Part shown: in pieces, positions 22,939 through 34,489 of the stretch
How the letters are laid out: each line of letters begins with the position of its first letter
How positions within the stretch are numbered: position 1 is the stretch's first letter
Source: Tolypeutes matacus
Taxonomy: Eukaryota; Chordata; Mammalia; Cingulata; Chlamyphoridae
Direction: 5' to 3'
NCBI GenBank assembly: GCA_026826555.1
Contig: JAKSZT010054565.1
Coordinates: forward strand, 4,579,273-4,643,272
DNA length: 64,000 nt
Position numbers and translations under genes: made by a program
Notes under the pieces: model-generated
What the model was told of the DNA's origin: nothing
The model's database searches: none
The model's input: only the letters and a program-made list of their open reading frames with translations

Positions 22939-23004
22939 AAGAGAACACACCACCTACCTTCAGCCCTCCCATCCCCTTCTTCAAAGGTGTCCACTTCCCT
23001 GACC
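22939..23004. repeat. Local duplicate, copy 2
   Basis: Second copy of the 66-base segment, same orientation, about 763 bases to the right of copy 1. The central 21 bases (TTCTTCAAAGGTGTCCACTTC region) are identical in both. Just left of it is TCCTCTTAATTCAG, again acceptor-like. Confidence 0.7.
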
Positions 23005-23695
23005 CTTTGAAGAGAATGAGACTGGCTGCAGAGGGGAGGAAGCCTTTAACAGCAGACCTTTGCAGCTACAGGTGCATATTAGGGCAAAGAATCCAAAAGA
23101 CCTCAGCTGGTTACAATGTCCCCTGGGATACACGATAGCCTTCCACAGGTACCAAAGACATTGATTCTGGACGCTTCCATTTCAAGGCATCGTTCCCATA
23201 ACTAGAATTTTCTTTCACACTCATGAAGGGATTAAACTGCATCAAAAGGCTTTACTCTCTCTACCGCATCCTCTTGCAGTTTGCCTCCTGATGCTGAGTA
23301 AGACTTCTCAACTTTGTCATGTGCTCCAGCGAGCACATGGTCTTTGCTCAAACTGAAGCGTTATACTAGGCCTCCTTACTCTTCATGATTTAGTGGCCCT
23401 CTGTGAAATGAAGAGTTCAGGATCTACTAGGAAGCTGAGGCTCACTGGATGTGAACTGATTCACCCCCGCCAGGAGTGCGTTGGAGAGGCAGGCTGTTAA
23501 ACCACTGGTATGCTCATCTCAGAAGGAAGATTTTTTCCTTCTGTGACTCTGCTGAGTCCTCAGGAGGCAAGACAAATGACTGTAGAGAAGTTGTCTCTGC
23601 TAGTGTCAGCTAGCTCTGGGAGCCCTTTTTCCAGCAAAGCAGAATTGCCTCCCCTGCCCCACACTCCCAGAAGGCCCCATCTTCCCTCTGCCCCT
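23005..23695. other. Unannotated unique sequence
   Basis: No gene, RNA or clear repeat. A faint MIR-like 'ccctctgtgaaatgaag' occurs near 23397. Confidence 0.35.
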
Positions 23696-23699
23696 GATT

Positions 23700-23825
23700 G
23701 GTCTCTCCAACTGCAGCAAGTTCTTAGAGGACTGCACTGTGTCAGAGCAAACTTTTTAAATCTCCTACCTTTGCATAGTGCCAGACAAACTATATGTACT
23801 CAATAGATGTTGAGAAATAGGTTTA
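23700..23825 (+). repeat. L2 3' end fragment
   Basis: 'tttgcatagtgccagacaaac' and 'tactcaatagatgttgagaaatag' correspond to the L2 tail 'agcacagtgcctggcac...gtgctcaataaatgtttg'. Confidence 0.55.
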
Positions 23826-23839
23826 TATAAGACTTGAAA

Positions 23840-26060
23840 TTTTAAAAAAGTTTTATTATGGAAAATGTCAACACACAATAAAGAGAATAATATAATAAGC
23901 TCCCATTTACTTATTGATCTGATCCAACAATTATCATTGTGGCCACACTTATTTCATCTATTGCCTTCCTCCACTTCCCTCACCACCTCTCCATCACCAA
24001 GGGGCACTATTGTGACACGCACAAATGCCAGTTATCATATGTTTTCATCAATAAATAATTCACTTTGTATCTCTAAAAGACAACATTCTCAGGCCTAAAC
24101 AATAAGAATAATTTCCTTTTTGTCCCCCTTTTTGATTTTTTGGGTATGATTTGGGGTATGGTTTCCCACAGCCTTTGGCCTTTGGGCCATGTTTACTAGC
24201 CCTCTGACAAGTGAAGGCCTTCAGCTGCTCTGCTCTTCACATCTAAGAAAAAGCTAGGGAAGGTGGGTTCTGAAGTTCAAACAGACTGGTGTGGGCACGG
24301 ACTTTGTAAGCCCGTCAGCTGCCATAAAAAATGAGAACAATTTCTCAACATCATCAAATATCCATTCAGTTTTAAACAATTAATAGCCAATTTGGAGTAT
24401 TCTATTTATGTCTTTGGTTTGTCTGTTCATTAAAAGTCAGTTTATTCAACTTTTAATGCCTATATTTCCTCTCCCTAATTTTTTATTTGTTGGAGAACCA
24501 GGTCATCTGTCCTAGAGACTTTCCTTCATTCTGGATTTTGCTGGTTGCATCACCATTGTGTCCTTTAGTATGTCTCTCCATCTATTCCCAGTATTTCCCA
24601 TAACCTGGTACTTAGATCTAGAAGCTGCACAGGATTCAGGTTTGGTTTTCTAGCAATAGTAAGAGGCCTTGCATACTTCCATCAGGAAGCATCTAATGTC
24701 AGGTTGTCTCTTTTCTTGTGGTGTTAATGGGCATTAATAATAATTTCCTGAACTCATTTTCTCCAGGGGTTGGAAATCCTACCATCCTTTCTTCCTTCAT
24801 TAGCTGCAATACTTCTAAAAAGGGTAATTTCCTCTTATCAATTATTTGATTACCCCAAGTACAGTTCTTGTAGGAAAGGTGAGTTATAAGAAAGTCTGGA
24901 TTCTTTCCCTTGGTTTGTCACCTTTCAGAGTAAGAAATGGATTCTCTGCCCTCCAAAAGCAACAATAAGATTTTTAAGTATTGCTATGAAATAATGGATT
25001 TTGACCTGCCTAGGGTTTTCAATCCATCGCAGTTATTATCCACATTGACACACTCTAGCCAGAGGACTTTGCCACATCTCTGGCCAGCAGAAGCCTCAGA
25101 TAGGATTCTGTTTTCTTTTGACATGACCGAGTCATCTTTCTTGTTTGCTTATATGACCAAGCGTTCTATGCTAATCTTGTACATTTTTTGCCCTCAATCT
25201 GGAATCAGCCATTTCATCAGGTTCCTTTTGGTGGGAAATGGTATTTAGAGACCCCAACCCAGTGATCAGTCTTCTAGGCCCTACTGGGCTGGTCAATGTT
25301 TTCAGACTGATCAGTGAGAGGAGAGGGAATAATTCCCCTTCCCAAGAGAAAATACATCACAAATTCAAAATGACATTTTCAATTCAAATTTAGATTTTAA
25401 TTTTGGTTTTATATTTCTTTTTTCTCTTATGCTAATAATCTTGGTTCCTAATGACATTAACATAATTGCTTCTTTACTTTATCCTAATACATACATGTGA
25501 GAGAGAGTTTCAGAATAACAATATTATTATTAATAATATGATGTTGAAAACAATATTTTGCAGTTCTTTCTTATCCATAGGACATAACCCACAATGGAAT
25601 CTATTTTAAAATCACCTAAAACAAATAATCTCTGTAGGCTACGTAGCATATTGATATACATTTAGTTTCATCTGCTTCACTTTGCACTTGATTTTTAGGA
25701 AATGCTTTCCTTATTTTGAATTAATTGTGTTTAATAATTATGTAAAATATTTACCTGGTTCTGAAATCAGATTTTTAAAACAAGGTATATTTAGACAAGC
25801 CTAGCTTCTCTCTCTCTCTCCTACTTTTTTCCTCCTTCCTCTTATAACCATGTTTATGGCTTATAATTTCACTTATTTATATACAATATATTGGTATCCT
25901 CTTTTTCTTAATTAAACAGTAAACAATAGCATACAGATACACATTTTTCTCTGTTGTGCTTTGTTTCACAAAACTATATATCATGGAATCCCTCCATTGC
26001 AGTATATGGTCATAGGCCTCATTCTTTGTTCATCTGCAGAGTCCTTCCTCTTGGTATCAC
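23840..26060 (-). mobile_element. Old L1 3' region (L1M type), fragmented
   Basis: Begins with 'agttttattatggaaaatgtcaacac' and 'ataatataataagctcccatttac', the reverse complement of an old L1 3' end. Later segments 'gagaaccaggtcatctgtcc', 'ttctggattttgctggttgcatc', 'cttagatctagaagctg', 'cttccatcaggaagcatctaatgtc' continue the same long 3' UTR. 'accatgtttatggcttata' and 'acacatttttctctg' near 25.85-25.95 kb fit its far part. The stretch about 24125-24390 does not match and may be an insertion or unrelated. It is interrupted and highly diverged. Confidence 0.7.
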
Positions 26061-26224
26061 ACTCATTCTTAAATTCCAAGAGAGTCATCTTGAGTGAAGG
26101 GTTACAAATCTTATCAGGAAGTGGTTGTACATGGCCTCAGTGAAGTTACATGAGGAGAATTGAAGCAAGCCTGGATTTAAGTTGAAGCAATCATTGGGGA
26201 AGAAATACTAGTAGGAGTCATGGC

Positions 26225-26335
26225 AGTAGCGAGAGGAATAATAATAGCAATCCCTATTGCTATTACATACAAATCACTTACTCTGTGCCCAGAACTGAGC
26301 TAAGCACTTTGCATTTATTAACTAATTTAATCAGA
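26225..26335 (-). repeat. MIR SINE fragment
   Basis: 'actctgtgcccagaactgagctaagcactttgcatttattaac' is the reverse of the MIR 3' half. A perfect 10-bp inverted repeat (TAATAGCAAT ... ATTGCTATTA, 26242-26251 and 26256-26265) lies at its left edge; it is AT-rich and probably chance. Confidence 0.75.
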
Positions 26336-27750
26336 TTTCCTGCCACGAGAAATCTCCCTTCTTCCTCATGGAAAAAGCAGCCCATGGACACTACACAGGG
26401 AGGTCCAAGTTCATGTATTCTTTTCTTCAGTGACACCCAATACAGCCAATAGTTCCCAAGCATTTCTGAAAACTTATCTTGTGAATCCTGAGCCAGGATT
26501 TTTACTGGAACTTAAAATCCCTCCTACAATTCTGGAAAGCAGGTCTCTGTGGAGGCTTAGAAAAATCCAAGGACGGAAAAAAAATTCCCAACCGAAGGCA
26601 CTTATGGCAAAATGGCCCTTGCTGAGTGATGAGTGCAAGTTAGAGTATCATTGACAAACAGGTGCTGAAAAGCTTGGGCAAGGTCAAGTTTCGCAGAGGC
26701 CTTTCCCTCAGCATGTTCAGCCAGGAGTTGATGGGTTGCAGCCGCTGAGCTTGCACTATGGTGTGGTTTCAACCTTCCACACACCCTGTTAAATGTTCCA
26801 GCCTGTTAATTTGGCCCATTGTGCCTGAGAGACTATTTGAGGTGAACTTGTTTGCTTAGATGCTTACCGTGTTCTCTCTTAAAAATAGCATGTCATGGTT
26901 CCACTACATGGGGGTTCTATAGACAGTTTTCAGCTATGGACAACACCTATGGTGTAAGCCTTTGGGCACGATACCCTGGCAGTGGGTAGAGCTGGCTTGA
27001 TGAGGGTGAAGGGAAGTGGCTCCCTGCTGAGGTCCTACCACACTGTTCCCGCCAGGCAATTGCCGCCATCTTGAAAAATGTACCAGGACACTGCAGTTTT
27101 GGCAAAAGGCTTTTAGAGACAATGTTCTAAGAGCCGCCACCCCTCTTGATTAGTGGAGTGAGCTCCCACTCACATTCTCAACTTCTGCTGGGCACCATGA
27201 CCAGCATTGTCAACTCCTGAGATATCTGCTCCAGCCCTGCATGGAAAAGCCTCTCAGCCTGTGACTCCTCAGAAGAAGGTCACAGATGTTGATTTCTGCA
27301 GAATGTCCTTGGCAATCACCCTCGACTCGAGTTCACCCTTGGGTTCACCAATGCCTCAGAGGTGGTGGTCCACTCAGTTTTAGTAAAGGTATGCCCAGAG
27401 GCAGATTGGCATGCAGTGCTTCAACTCTCCTTTTGTACTCATGTCTTTGTCTTCAAGAAGTTGTATTTGGAGTAGGTATACAGGTATAAAGTATAAAGCA
27501 TAAAGACTTTCAACTGAAATCTTTGGGCTTGCTCCACCACTAACCATGAGTTCTATAAGCACAGACACATGGCACCAACTAGGAGAATGGCACTATATAG
27601 CTGCTGGTTGATATATCAAACTATGGTGACTCAGGACAACAGTGCCTACTATCAGAGGTGCAACAAGGATGTTTCATAACCCAAACCATCCAACCTGAAC
27701 TCCATAGTACACTTGTAAGTGGGGGCAAGAGGGCAACGTGCTCAGAGGGT
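26336..27750. other. Unannotated unique sequence
   Basis: No gene or clear repeat recognised. Short frames on both strands are chance. Confidence 0.4.
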
Positions 27751-27754
27751 GATC

Positions 27755-27905
27755 TGTGGTTCAAATTCTGTTCTGCAACTTCCTGCCTGAGCAGGCTATC
27801 TAACTTCCCTATGCCCCCATTCCTGGAAATGGAGATGACAGTAATAGTAGCTACCTCACAGGGAATTCAGGGAGCTCACAGAGTTCTTAGCATGTATATC
27901 TCGAA
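27755..27905 (+). repeat. MIR SINE
   Basis: 'tggttcaaattctgttctgcaacttcctg', 'aggctatctaacttccctatgcc', 'ggaaatggagatgacagtaatagtagctacctcacaggg' and 'cacagagttcttagcatgta' run through nearly the full MIR in forward orientation. Confidence 0.85.
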
Positions 27906-29155
27906 TATTGATGATCACCTTATGCCTGGATCCAGGGATTTCGTTCCTATGGGATAAAAGGCTACAAAGGTCCCAGGGGTTTAGGATGGGGATGGCCCAG
28001 AGCACTTTTTATGCCCTACCCACATCAAATCCCAAGCAGACCAGCTCTGTACCAGAAAAAGTTTTGAGTAAAAAGAAAAAAAATGTATTTCCATATTCTG
28101 TCAAAACACATCACATCTTCTTTGGTGAGTAAGAGGCTAAGCCTCATTTGTTAAAGGAAATTATGTGGAAATTAGGGCTCGAGATTTAGTCTAATAATGT
28201 ACCTCTTTTCCCATGATTCCCAAAATGCTGGTGAGCACAGATGAGCCCTGTCCTCTCAAACCAAGAACCAGCTGGGTCCCTGCGCATCACTCCCGGGTGA
28301 ATAAAGTGAGCAGAAGCCTGATTTAAATTTGAGGGGGTGATATATATAAGAATCAGATCTTATGGGATTCTCCTTTATTCCTAGCTAAAGGACAAATGTA
28401 TAGTCTTCAAATATCTTGCTAGCAAAGTGTGGCCGGGAAAATGAAACCAAAACACCTGGTAGAATGGGATCAACAACAAAAGCAAAGACAAAACCTCAGG
28501 TATAATTTATATCTCAGATTTTGGAACAAATTCAAGGATTTTATTCATATTGATACTCTACTCCAGTGATGGAACTACAAAGCCATTTCAGATCTTTATG
28601 TGCAGACTGAAAATCTTCACCAAAGTCTCAGCTAGACCAAATCTTCCAACTAGCTGATTTATGTTGGTGCCAGGCAAGACATAAGCTGTCATTTCAAGTT
28701 TTCTGATAGGAATGTAGAGTGGGCTGGTCTTGGGATTAGCTGTGCCCCACTGTGGGTGACAGCTTTTCCCCTCCTCTGTTTTGTATGAACTAGTCACAGG
28801 GTTCCCCCACTTGGATTTTATCTATCCAGCTTGCACGCCCCATGCTGGGAAGCACAACTCAGATGTCAGAGTCCAAAGGGTTACATCGTTCCCCCACTGC
28901 ACAGTTCTCACCCCACCCCACCCCCAGGCCTGCTCCTCCTCTCTCCCTGGACTGGCTCCCTGTGATTTATGGATGGCTCCATCCCTGAAGGGAACTGACA
29001 GTTGCTCTCATTTTCCTGTGTTTCCCCCCCTCACGGCCAAGGTCACAGGCGAGGGGGCCCTCCAAGTTTTCTCCACTCGTCCTCCTTCACCCTTACTCCA
29101 GTGCGGCCTCATGAATCATTCCGTCTTCACATTGAACTCCTGACGCTTCCCTAGC
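27906..29155. other. Unannotated unique sequence
   Basis: No gene recognised. A C-rich tract (CACCCCACCCCACCCCCAGG) lies near 28911-28928. The plus-strand frame 28781-29143 (120 codons) has no known domain. Confidence 0.4.
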
Positions 29156-29159
29156 ACCA

Positions 29160-29445
29160 AACTGCCCGACTTCCGCAATTTTTCTTCATTCTCACTAACA
29201 ATTTGGTAATGAAATATTGATTTTTAGTTAGATTCAAATAGATGTTATTAAGTTTGCATTGATAAATCGTTCCCTTTCTCGGGCTGGAAGTACCTCAGTC
29301 AAATTCTAACTGCACTTTCATACCTGGTGATGTATTAATCTGATGTGTCTGTCAGGCAGGCTGCTGGGGCCAGGGCTGGGGTGCCAGCCTAATTGCTGTT
29401 ACCTCACACAGAGGGTATAATTCTAGCTGGTGCATTGTAAGGATT
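29160..29445. promoter_or_regulatory. Candidate conserved non-coding element
   Basis: Unique block rich in homeodomain-like cores (GGTAATGAAATATTG, TATTAATCTG, CCTAATTGCTG, GTATAATTC) and a TALE-like CTGTCAGGCAGG near 29348. There is no repeat signature. The call is by composition only. Confidence 0.35.
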
Positions 29446-30395
29446 TTAGCCCTAAGACCCCAGCCCATCAACATTTCCTCTGGGGCTCCTACTTTTTAAG
29501 CTGTGCCAATCCCCACCATGGCTAGCCTCATCTAGGAGGAAGAGGCAGCATGTTAACTTTGATTTTTTTCTCCCATGTCTTTGGTTTATTAAATATATAA
29601 CATCCAGGCCCTGTTATAGAATTTTTACCTGAATGACAAGAATAGACCATTCTCCTCCTAAAAATTTTGGAGCAGTTGTGCACATCGACGGCAAAAGGCA
29701 CCCACCTTAGCACCCTGCAGCTTTGAAGAAGGTGCCCGGGTGGAGTCCATCACAGCTATGGAGGCTCAGCTCCAGCCAGGAGGCCTTTTTGATGTGGGAG
29801 TGTAGATGGGAAACCAAGATTCTAAAGGCTTCTCACTCACTCATTCTGCTGCTTTCCCTGCCCCTCCTGCAACTGTCTGCAGCTCACCATTTCTTCTCCT
29901 GCAAATCTCATTCAGGACCCATTATTCCTTCCTAGAACACAAGAAAGTCAATGAAACACACACAAATCTCCAAGGCACCCAGTTTCCCAAGAACTTCCCC
30001 ACAGACACAGCTGGGGCATTTGCCACTTCAGTGAGGTTGGGACCACTGTGTCCCTCCATCCTCCTCCAGCAAGGATGCCCCATCCCTGACCCCTGCATTT
30101 TGGCTGAAGGTGGTCACTTGATCCAAGCTTGAGCATCACACTTTCCCATCCTGGTCTCGATCACTGTGCCAGAGAATGTACACAGGACCTGAGATAGGCC
30201 AAGCAGAGTTCTAGGATGGCTTCAAACTGGAACCAAGGGGAAATTACTATTTTCTCTTTTAGCAAAATAAGAATATGGGACCAGAAATGCTGGGAGGCAT
30301 GTTTCCTACCCAAATACAAGGAGAAAACTGGACTATGGTGCTTAAGAGTCAGGCTGTCCTGGGATTTCAAACACTACCCCTTCCTTCCCTGATGT
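29446..30395. other. Unannotated unique sequence, with a possible MIR scrap
   Basis: No gene recognised. 'cttaagagtcaggctgtcctgggatttcaaac' at 30341-30372 resembles the MIR 5' part in forward orientation. Confidence 0.4.
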
Positions 30396-30399
30396 TTGA

Positions 30400-30905
30400 G
30401 CCTTGAGTTTCTCTTGGGCTTTTCTGGCTTGCATTCAGCATCTGGCCTTTCCCCCAATACCTCCTTGACCCCTGGCCAAATTAGTCTGCTCTTACATCAG
30501 GCCTTTGGTCACAGCCAACCATTCAAGCTTAGCCCAACATTTAAGCTTCTCCAAGGCCTTCTCAACCCACTACTCTTCTCCCAGAGTAAGCTCCTGGCTC
30601 AAGGTGTCCACAGGTTTCTGTCATTACTCCAATTCTGCACATTTCCTTTGGTTGTTCTCTAGTCTTAAAATGACTTCCTTTCTCTATACCGTTTCAGTCT
30701 CTTTCTAGCCACCTTCTCTGACCCCCTAGCTGGAAGCAGGAAAGATCTTCTCTACTAGACTGGAGGCCTAAGTCAGGAATGACCTATCCATGATTCAACC
30801 TTTTACCTAACACTACACTGTGCTGAGAGCAGATAACTTAATATAAACATGTGTTGTGTTAAGTTATTCATTCATTCATTCATTCATTCATTCATTCATT
30901 TTCCA
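30400..30905 (+). repeat. L2 3' region ending in (ATTC)n
   Basis: 'ttggtcacagccaaccattcaagc', 'ctccaaggccttctcaaccc', 'cagtctctttctagccaccttctctgacccc', 'agactggaggcctaagtcagg' and 'aacactacactgtgctg' follow the L2 3' part. It ends in ATTC repeats, which match the TGAATGAATGA-type tail. Confidence 0.65.
30866..30901. repeat. (ATTC)n microsatellite
   Basis: Nine tandem ATTC units in a row. It grew on the L2 tail and is likely to be length-polymorphic. Confidence 0.95.
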
Positions 30906-30924
30906 CTTATAAATGCCTTACCCA

Positions 30925-31255
30925 TTATATAGAGAAAAGATTAAATACTACTTCTTCCTCTGAGTCTTCTTGGGTTCCTTTAGTCAGGATTAATCTCTCA
31001 CTTCTCTGTGTTCCCACACCAGATTGCTTTCAACTTCTAATTAGCACGTATTAATTAATGTGTACATTTGTAAGCACTCCTTTATCAACAAGTTTTAAGT
31101 ATCTCCTTCCTTAGATTGGAGGTGGTTCCTCGTGTGTATGTTTCCCACTCTAAACTGTAAGCTCCTGGAGGGAATAATGTCATTTGTTTCTTTAACACCT
31201 AGAACAGAAATTGCAAAGGGCTGAGTGTTTGTTGAATTGCATTGCATTGCACTGC
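30925..31255 (+). repeat. Second L2 3' region
   Basis: 'ttccacttataaatg' is followed by 'cttcttcctctgagtcttcttggg', 'aaactgtaagctcctggagggaataatg', 'aacacctagaacagaaattgc' and 'gagtgtttgttgaattgc'. This is the L2 order with the terminal 'gttgaatga' replaced by ATTGC repeats (31235-31255). Confidence 0.7.
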
Positions 31256-31289
31256 GCTGAAATAGATGGATGAGAATATGATGTACTAC

Positions 31290-31575
31290 CTTTGAGCCCT
31301 GAGTATTTATCTGGATAGCTGTTGCAAATGACAAGAATATGCAAAAGTAAACTGGCTTAAGCAATAAAAGAGAATCTGTAGGTTCACATAACAGAAGCCC
31401 TGCATTAGATTTGGTCTCAGGCCCTGCTGGACCTGTGACACCAAACAGTGTCATTTGACTCTCTCTCATCTTGCCATTGGCTCTGTTCTCAGGTAGGCGT
31501 AGGCCTTTGCCTCATGGTGCCAAGATAGCTGCCAACGGTCCCAGGCTCATGTCCTTTCAACTACTGGAGGGGAGT
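31290..31575 (+). repeat. Unnamed ancient repeat, tentative
   Basis: 'tggcttaagcaataaaagag', 'gtctcaggccctgctgg', 'catggtgccaagatagctgccaacggtcccaggctcatgtcc' recall a common old mammalian repeat with 'caagatggctgccaacagctccaggctcacatcc'. The family name is not certain. Confidence 0.4.
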
Positions 31576-32540
31576 TAATGTCTCTCTTTAAAATGTCCCC
31601 CTCAAAAGCTCATATGCTGTGATTGTCTTGGCTGAGGTCATGTGGTCATCACTTGAGCTCATCTAGCTAAAAGATATAGACTGAAAGAAGGAGGAACAGA
31701 CCCCCAAAGTAAACCAGGGTACTGATACCAGAAGAAGGGTCATGAACACTGGGCTGGCAAATTCAGCTTCTCCCTGCAGACACTGCCCTGGTGCCCACAA
31801 GGTGTGCACTCACTCTGTGCCCTCACAATGCCCTTTACAGAGCCTCATTGTTTCCTTGCATGAGAACAGCCTATCTGAGTCTGTGAAGAGACTGCAAAGA
31901 ATTGCAATTCATAAGGAAGCAGGGGTTGCCCTCCTACCTACAAGTTGCTGGGAAAATGAGATGGGACCGAGGGTGTCATCCTTATTCTAGGAAAGGAAAT
32001 CAAGGAATAGCTCCCTCAGACTCTTCTGAGCTTCTTGGTCTGAGCTCCAGCCCTGCCCAGGGACACAGAGCTGCAGCCCCAGAAGGGGCATTTTGCAGAT
32101 TGTGTGAATTCCAGGCATAGATGACCCTGGTAGAGTATAGCAGGGAGACACAAGAGTCAGCACAGGTCCCAGTTCATGCATCCCTGGTGCAGGACTGACC
32201 CCAACTCAGCCTATGAAGGACCTGGCTCCAACTCTTTCTCAATGAGGACAATTGGGGAAGACAGACACCACCCAAAGGTGGCTCTCTTCACCATGGTCAT
32301 TCAGCCGTCCACCTTCCATGTCATGAGGAAGATGAGAGGGGCAGGTACATTTATCATTGGTATCATCATGCCCTCTCCCCATTTCTGATGTGATGGATGA
32401 CCAGACTGCCAACATGCCCAGCCTCTTCCTTCTTCACTTGCTGTAGCTCCATCCTGCCTCCCATGTCAGGGCTCACTAAGCCTCACCAAGAGGAGACTCC
32501 TCTTCCCTGCGCCCAAGCTGCTCCTTGAAGGTGCTAGTGC
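31576..32540. other. Unannotated unique sequence
   Basis: No gene or clear repeat. Overlapping chance frames at 31742-31990, 31902-32120 and 31987-32181. Confidence 0.4.
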
Positions 32541-32546
32541 TTTCCA

Positions 32547-32620
32547 CTGCCCACAGGCCTGAGGCTCCAGCTCAGCTCCAGCTGCCCACAGGCCTGAGGC
32601 TCCAGCTCAGCTCCAGCTGC
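32547..32620. repeat. Perfect 35-bp tandem duplication
   Basis: Two identical 35-base units (32547-32581 and 32582-32616) plus four bases of a third, without a single mismatch. The unit starts CTGCCCACAGGCCTG and ends CAGCTCAGCTCCAG. The lack of differences suggests a recent slip or a variable-number locus. Confidence 0.97.
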
Positions 32621-32714
32621 TCCCCTGGCCAAGGGAGGGACAGGCCAGAATGGAGGGAAAGGCCTCCCACCCGGCCCCTGCTGTTTGGACTTCCCTCACA
32701 GGGCTTCAGTGAGT

Positions 32715-32830
32715 GCGGGTTAGATCTGATTGATTTTATCTGTGAAATGAGCTGAAAAATCCCTCCCAGCGAGAAGTGCTCAACTCCCTTCTTCAGCTCA
32801 GATACTCCAGATAAATCAGATTGCTGGAGG
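32715..32830. promoter_or_regulatory. Candidate element with facing GATA-like sites
   Basis: ATCTGATTGATTTTATCTG (32724-32742) faces CAGATAAATCAGATT (32808-32822). The two are imperfect reverse complements, the left arm carrying a 4-base extra GATT. TTATCT/AGATAA are GATA cores and TGATT/AATCA resemble PBX or MEIS cores. Binding is inferred. Confidence 0.35.
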
Positions 32831-32939
32831 AAAGCAGGAAGAGACGGCGGGGGCCGGGCAGGAGGCTTCCTTGCTGGATGGCTGCTGCTCCCCGGGCAAT
32901 CCAGGCAACCTTCAGAGGCCTCACACTGGTCATTCAAGG

Positions 32940-33110
32940 CTGCTCTAGTTCAGATCTCTCCAGAAGGAAATGCTGAGACAAGGGTATGTGGCAGGTAATT
33001 GATTCAGGAGGTGATCCCCAGAAGTACTGTTGAGGAAGTAGGAAACAGAGTAGGGAAGAAATCTTCCCCCTCCCCCCCAAAAATGGTGAGCTAAGGAGCA
33101 GGTTCCCACT
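32940..33110 (+). repeat. Unnamed ancient repeat, tentative
   Basis: 'ctctccagaaggaaatgctgagacaagggtatgtggcagg', 'ttgattcaggaggtgatccccagaagtactg' look like a known interspersed repeat ('aaatttattgaggaggtgatcccaggaagcac'). I cannot name the family. Confidence 0.4.
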
Positions 33111-33635
33111 GGGGGCAACTGAGGCGTAGTCCCCTCCAGGGTTGTCGTGGGTCTGCCTCGGTAATGTTCCATGGAGAGGCGAGGAAGCTGTGGTGTGTAT
33201 CCACTACCTCCTGCCTCCTACTCCTTGGGTGCTTAGCTCCCCTGCACTTCTGGCCTGGGCCTCTGTCAGACCTGCCACATTGCTCCCTCCAACAAAGACA
33301 CAAAAAGCCACCAGCATGTGCAGAAATGTTCTGCTGGTGCCCTCCAATGTAGGCCTAGGAATCTGGCCAGGGCAGTGCACTCAGCTCCCGATGCATCCGC
33401 AGCTCTGACCACTTCCTCCCATCAGCCTTCCCTACCACCAGTGAGCTTACCTTCCACTGCGTATGCACGCTCATGTCCCTCTTCATCCCAGAAGGCACAT
33501 GAAGTATTTTTGGAAGGGCAAAGGGAGATGCTGCCTTTGGGGTCAGGATGGAAGCAGGGAGTAGGGGAGGCTCATTTCCCTTCCCTGTCCCCTGGCCAGG
33601 GCCCCCCTCGTGCAGCCAGCTTAAGCCAAGGTCCT
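33111..33635. other. Unannotated unique sequence
   Basis: GC-rich; several overlapping frames on both strands (33142-33408, 33091-33303, 33318-33716) with no known domain. Confidence 0.35.
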
Positions 33636-33639
33636 TGGC

Positions 33640-33800
33640 TCTACAAGTCTCCTAGAACATTAATGCAGATTATTACAATTCTTCTCTTCGGAAGAGACTC
33701 TGGCACCGTTGCCTAAGAGCCACTGATGAAGCTGACGTGAAAAATTTCGTAATCGGTTGCCAATATCCAATTACTCCCCGGTAATATGAAAGTGATGGGG
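33640..33800. promoter_or_regulatory. Candidate conserved non-coding element
   Basis: A unique block with CATTAATGCAGATTATTAC and CAATATCCAATTACTCC cores, CpG words kept in an otherwise CpG-poor context (gacgtg, ttcgtaatcgg), and a 7-1-7 inverted repeat (TCTCTTC G GAAGAGA, 33683-33697). The call is by texture only. Confidence 0.35.
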
Positions 33801-34485
33801 AGGCAAGTCAAAGGGCACAGCTGGGGAATTGGCAGGCACAGAGAGGAAGTTGGGGCTGAGCTCAGACCCTTGAGACAGGGTGCTAGAAGGGACCCATGAT
33901 TTGGAGGAGCACAGGAGGTCTCTATCATGTGGCTTTCTCTCCCATTAATCTCCCCCAGGTTGTAGCTTCCCCATGAGAAAGAACTTTCCTTGGGATCAGA
34001 AGGATCTCAGTATCTCCCAAAGACCCCCAAGAGAATGAGCAATACTGAGGAGGGGAGAGGGAGTGGAAAGTGGGGGGCCAGGGCTCTGACCAGGGAAGGG
34101 CACCTACCTGTGCCCCACTTTCCTCATTTGCAAAATGGAGCCAGCCCCTGCCTCTGTAGAGGGTAAGCAAATGTGAGGAAGTAGCAGGCTGGAAGGTGAG
34201 TTTGCAGGCTGAAGTGCCAGGAAAGAAGCAGTGATTTCTGGTGTTGATTGGGAACATTAATGGGTACACAGGCCTGGGAGGAGGGCCCCAGGGAAAGGAG
34301 GAGAGGGTGCACAGAACATACACAATGCATGCTTCTTGAAGTCAGTCAGTCCGAATGGACACCTCTGGCCACCCCAGGGACTTGACCCTGGAGCTGCACA
34401 GAGCCGTGATGCCCACCTCCAGGTCAGGGGCAAGGTCAGGGGCAGGGCAAGTTGAGGATGTGGCCTTCTGTTGTCCTGCACTGTG
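33801..34485. other. Unannotated sequence, possible MIR scrap
   Basis: 'ccactttcctcatttgcaaaatggagcc' at 34115-34142 resembles a MIR centre. No gene recognised. Confidence 0.35.
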
Positions 34486-34489
34486 TCAT

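Noticed and set aside
26242..26265. Perfect 10-4-10 inverted repeat
   Set aside because: AT-rich and on the edge of a MIR copy; likely chance.
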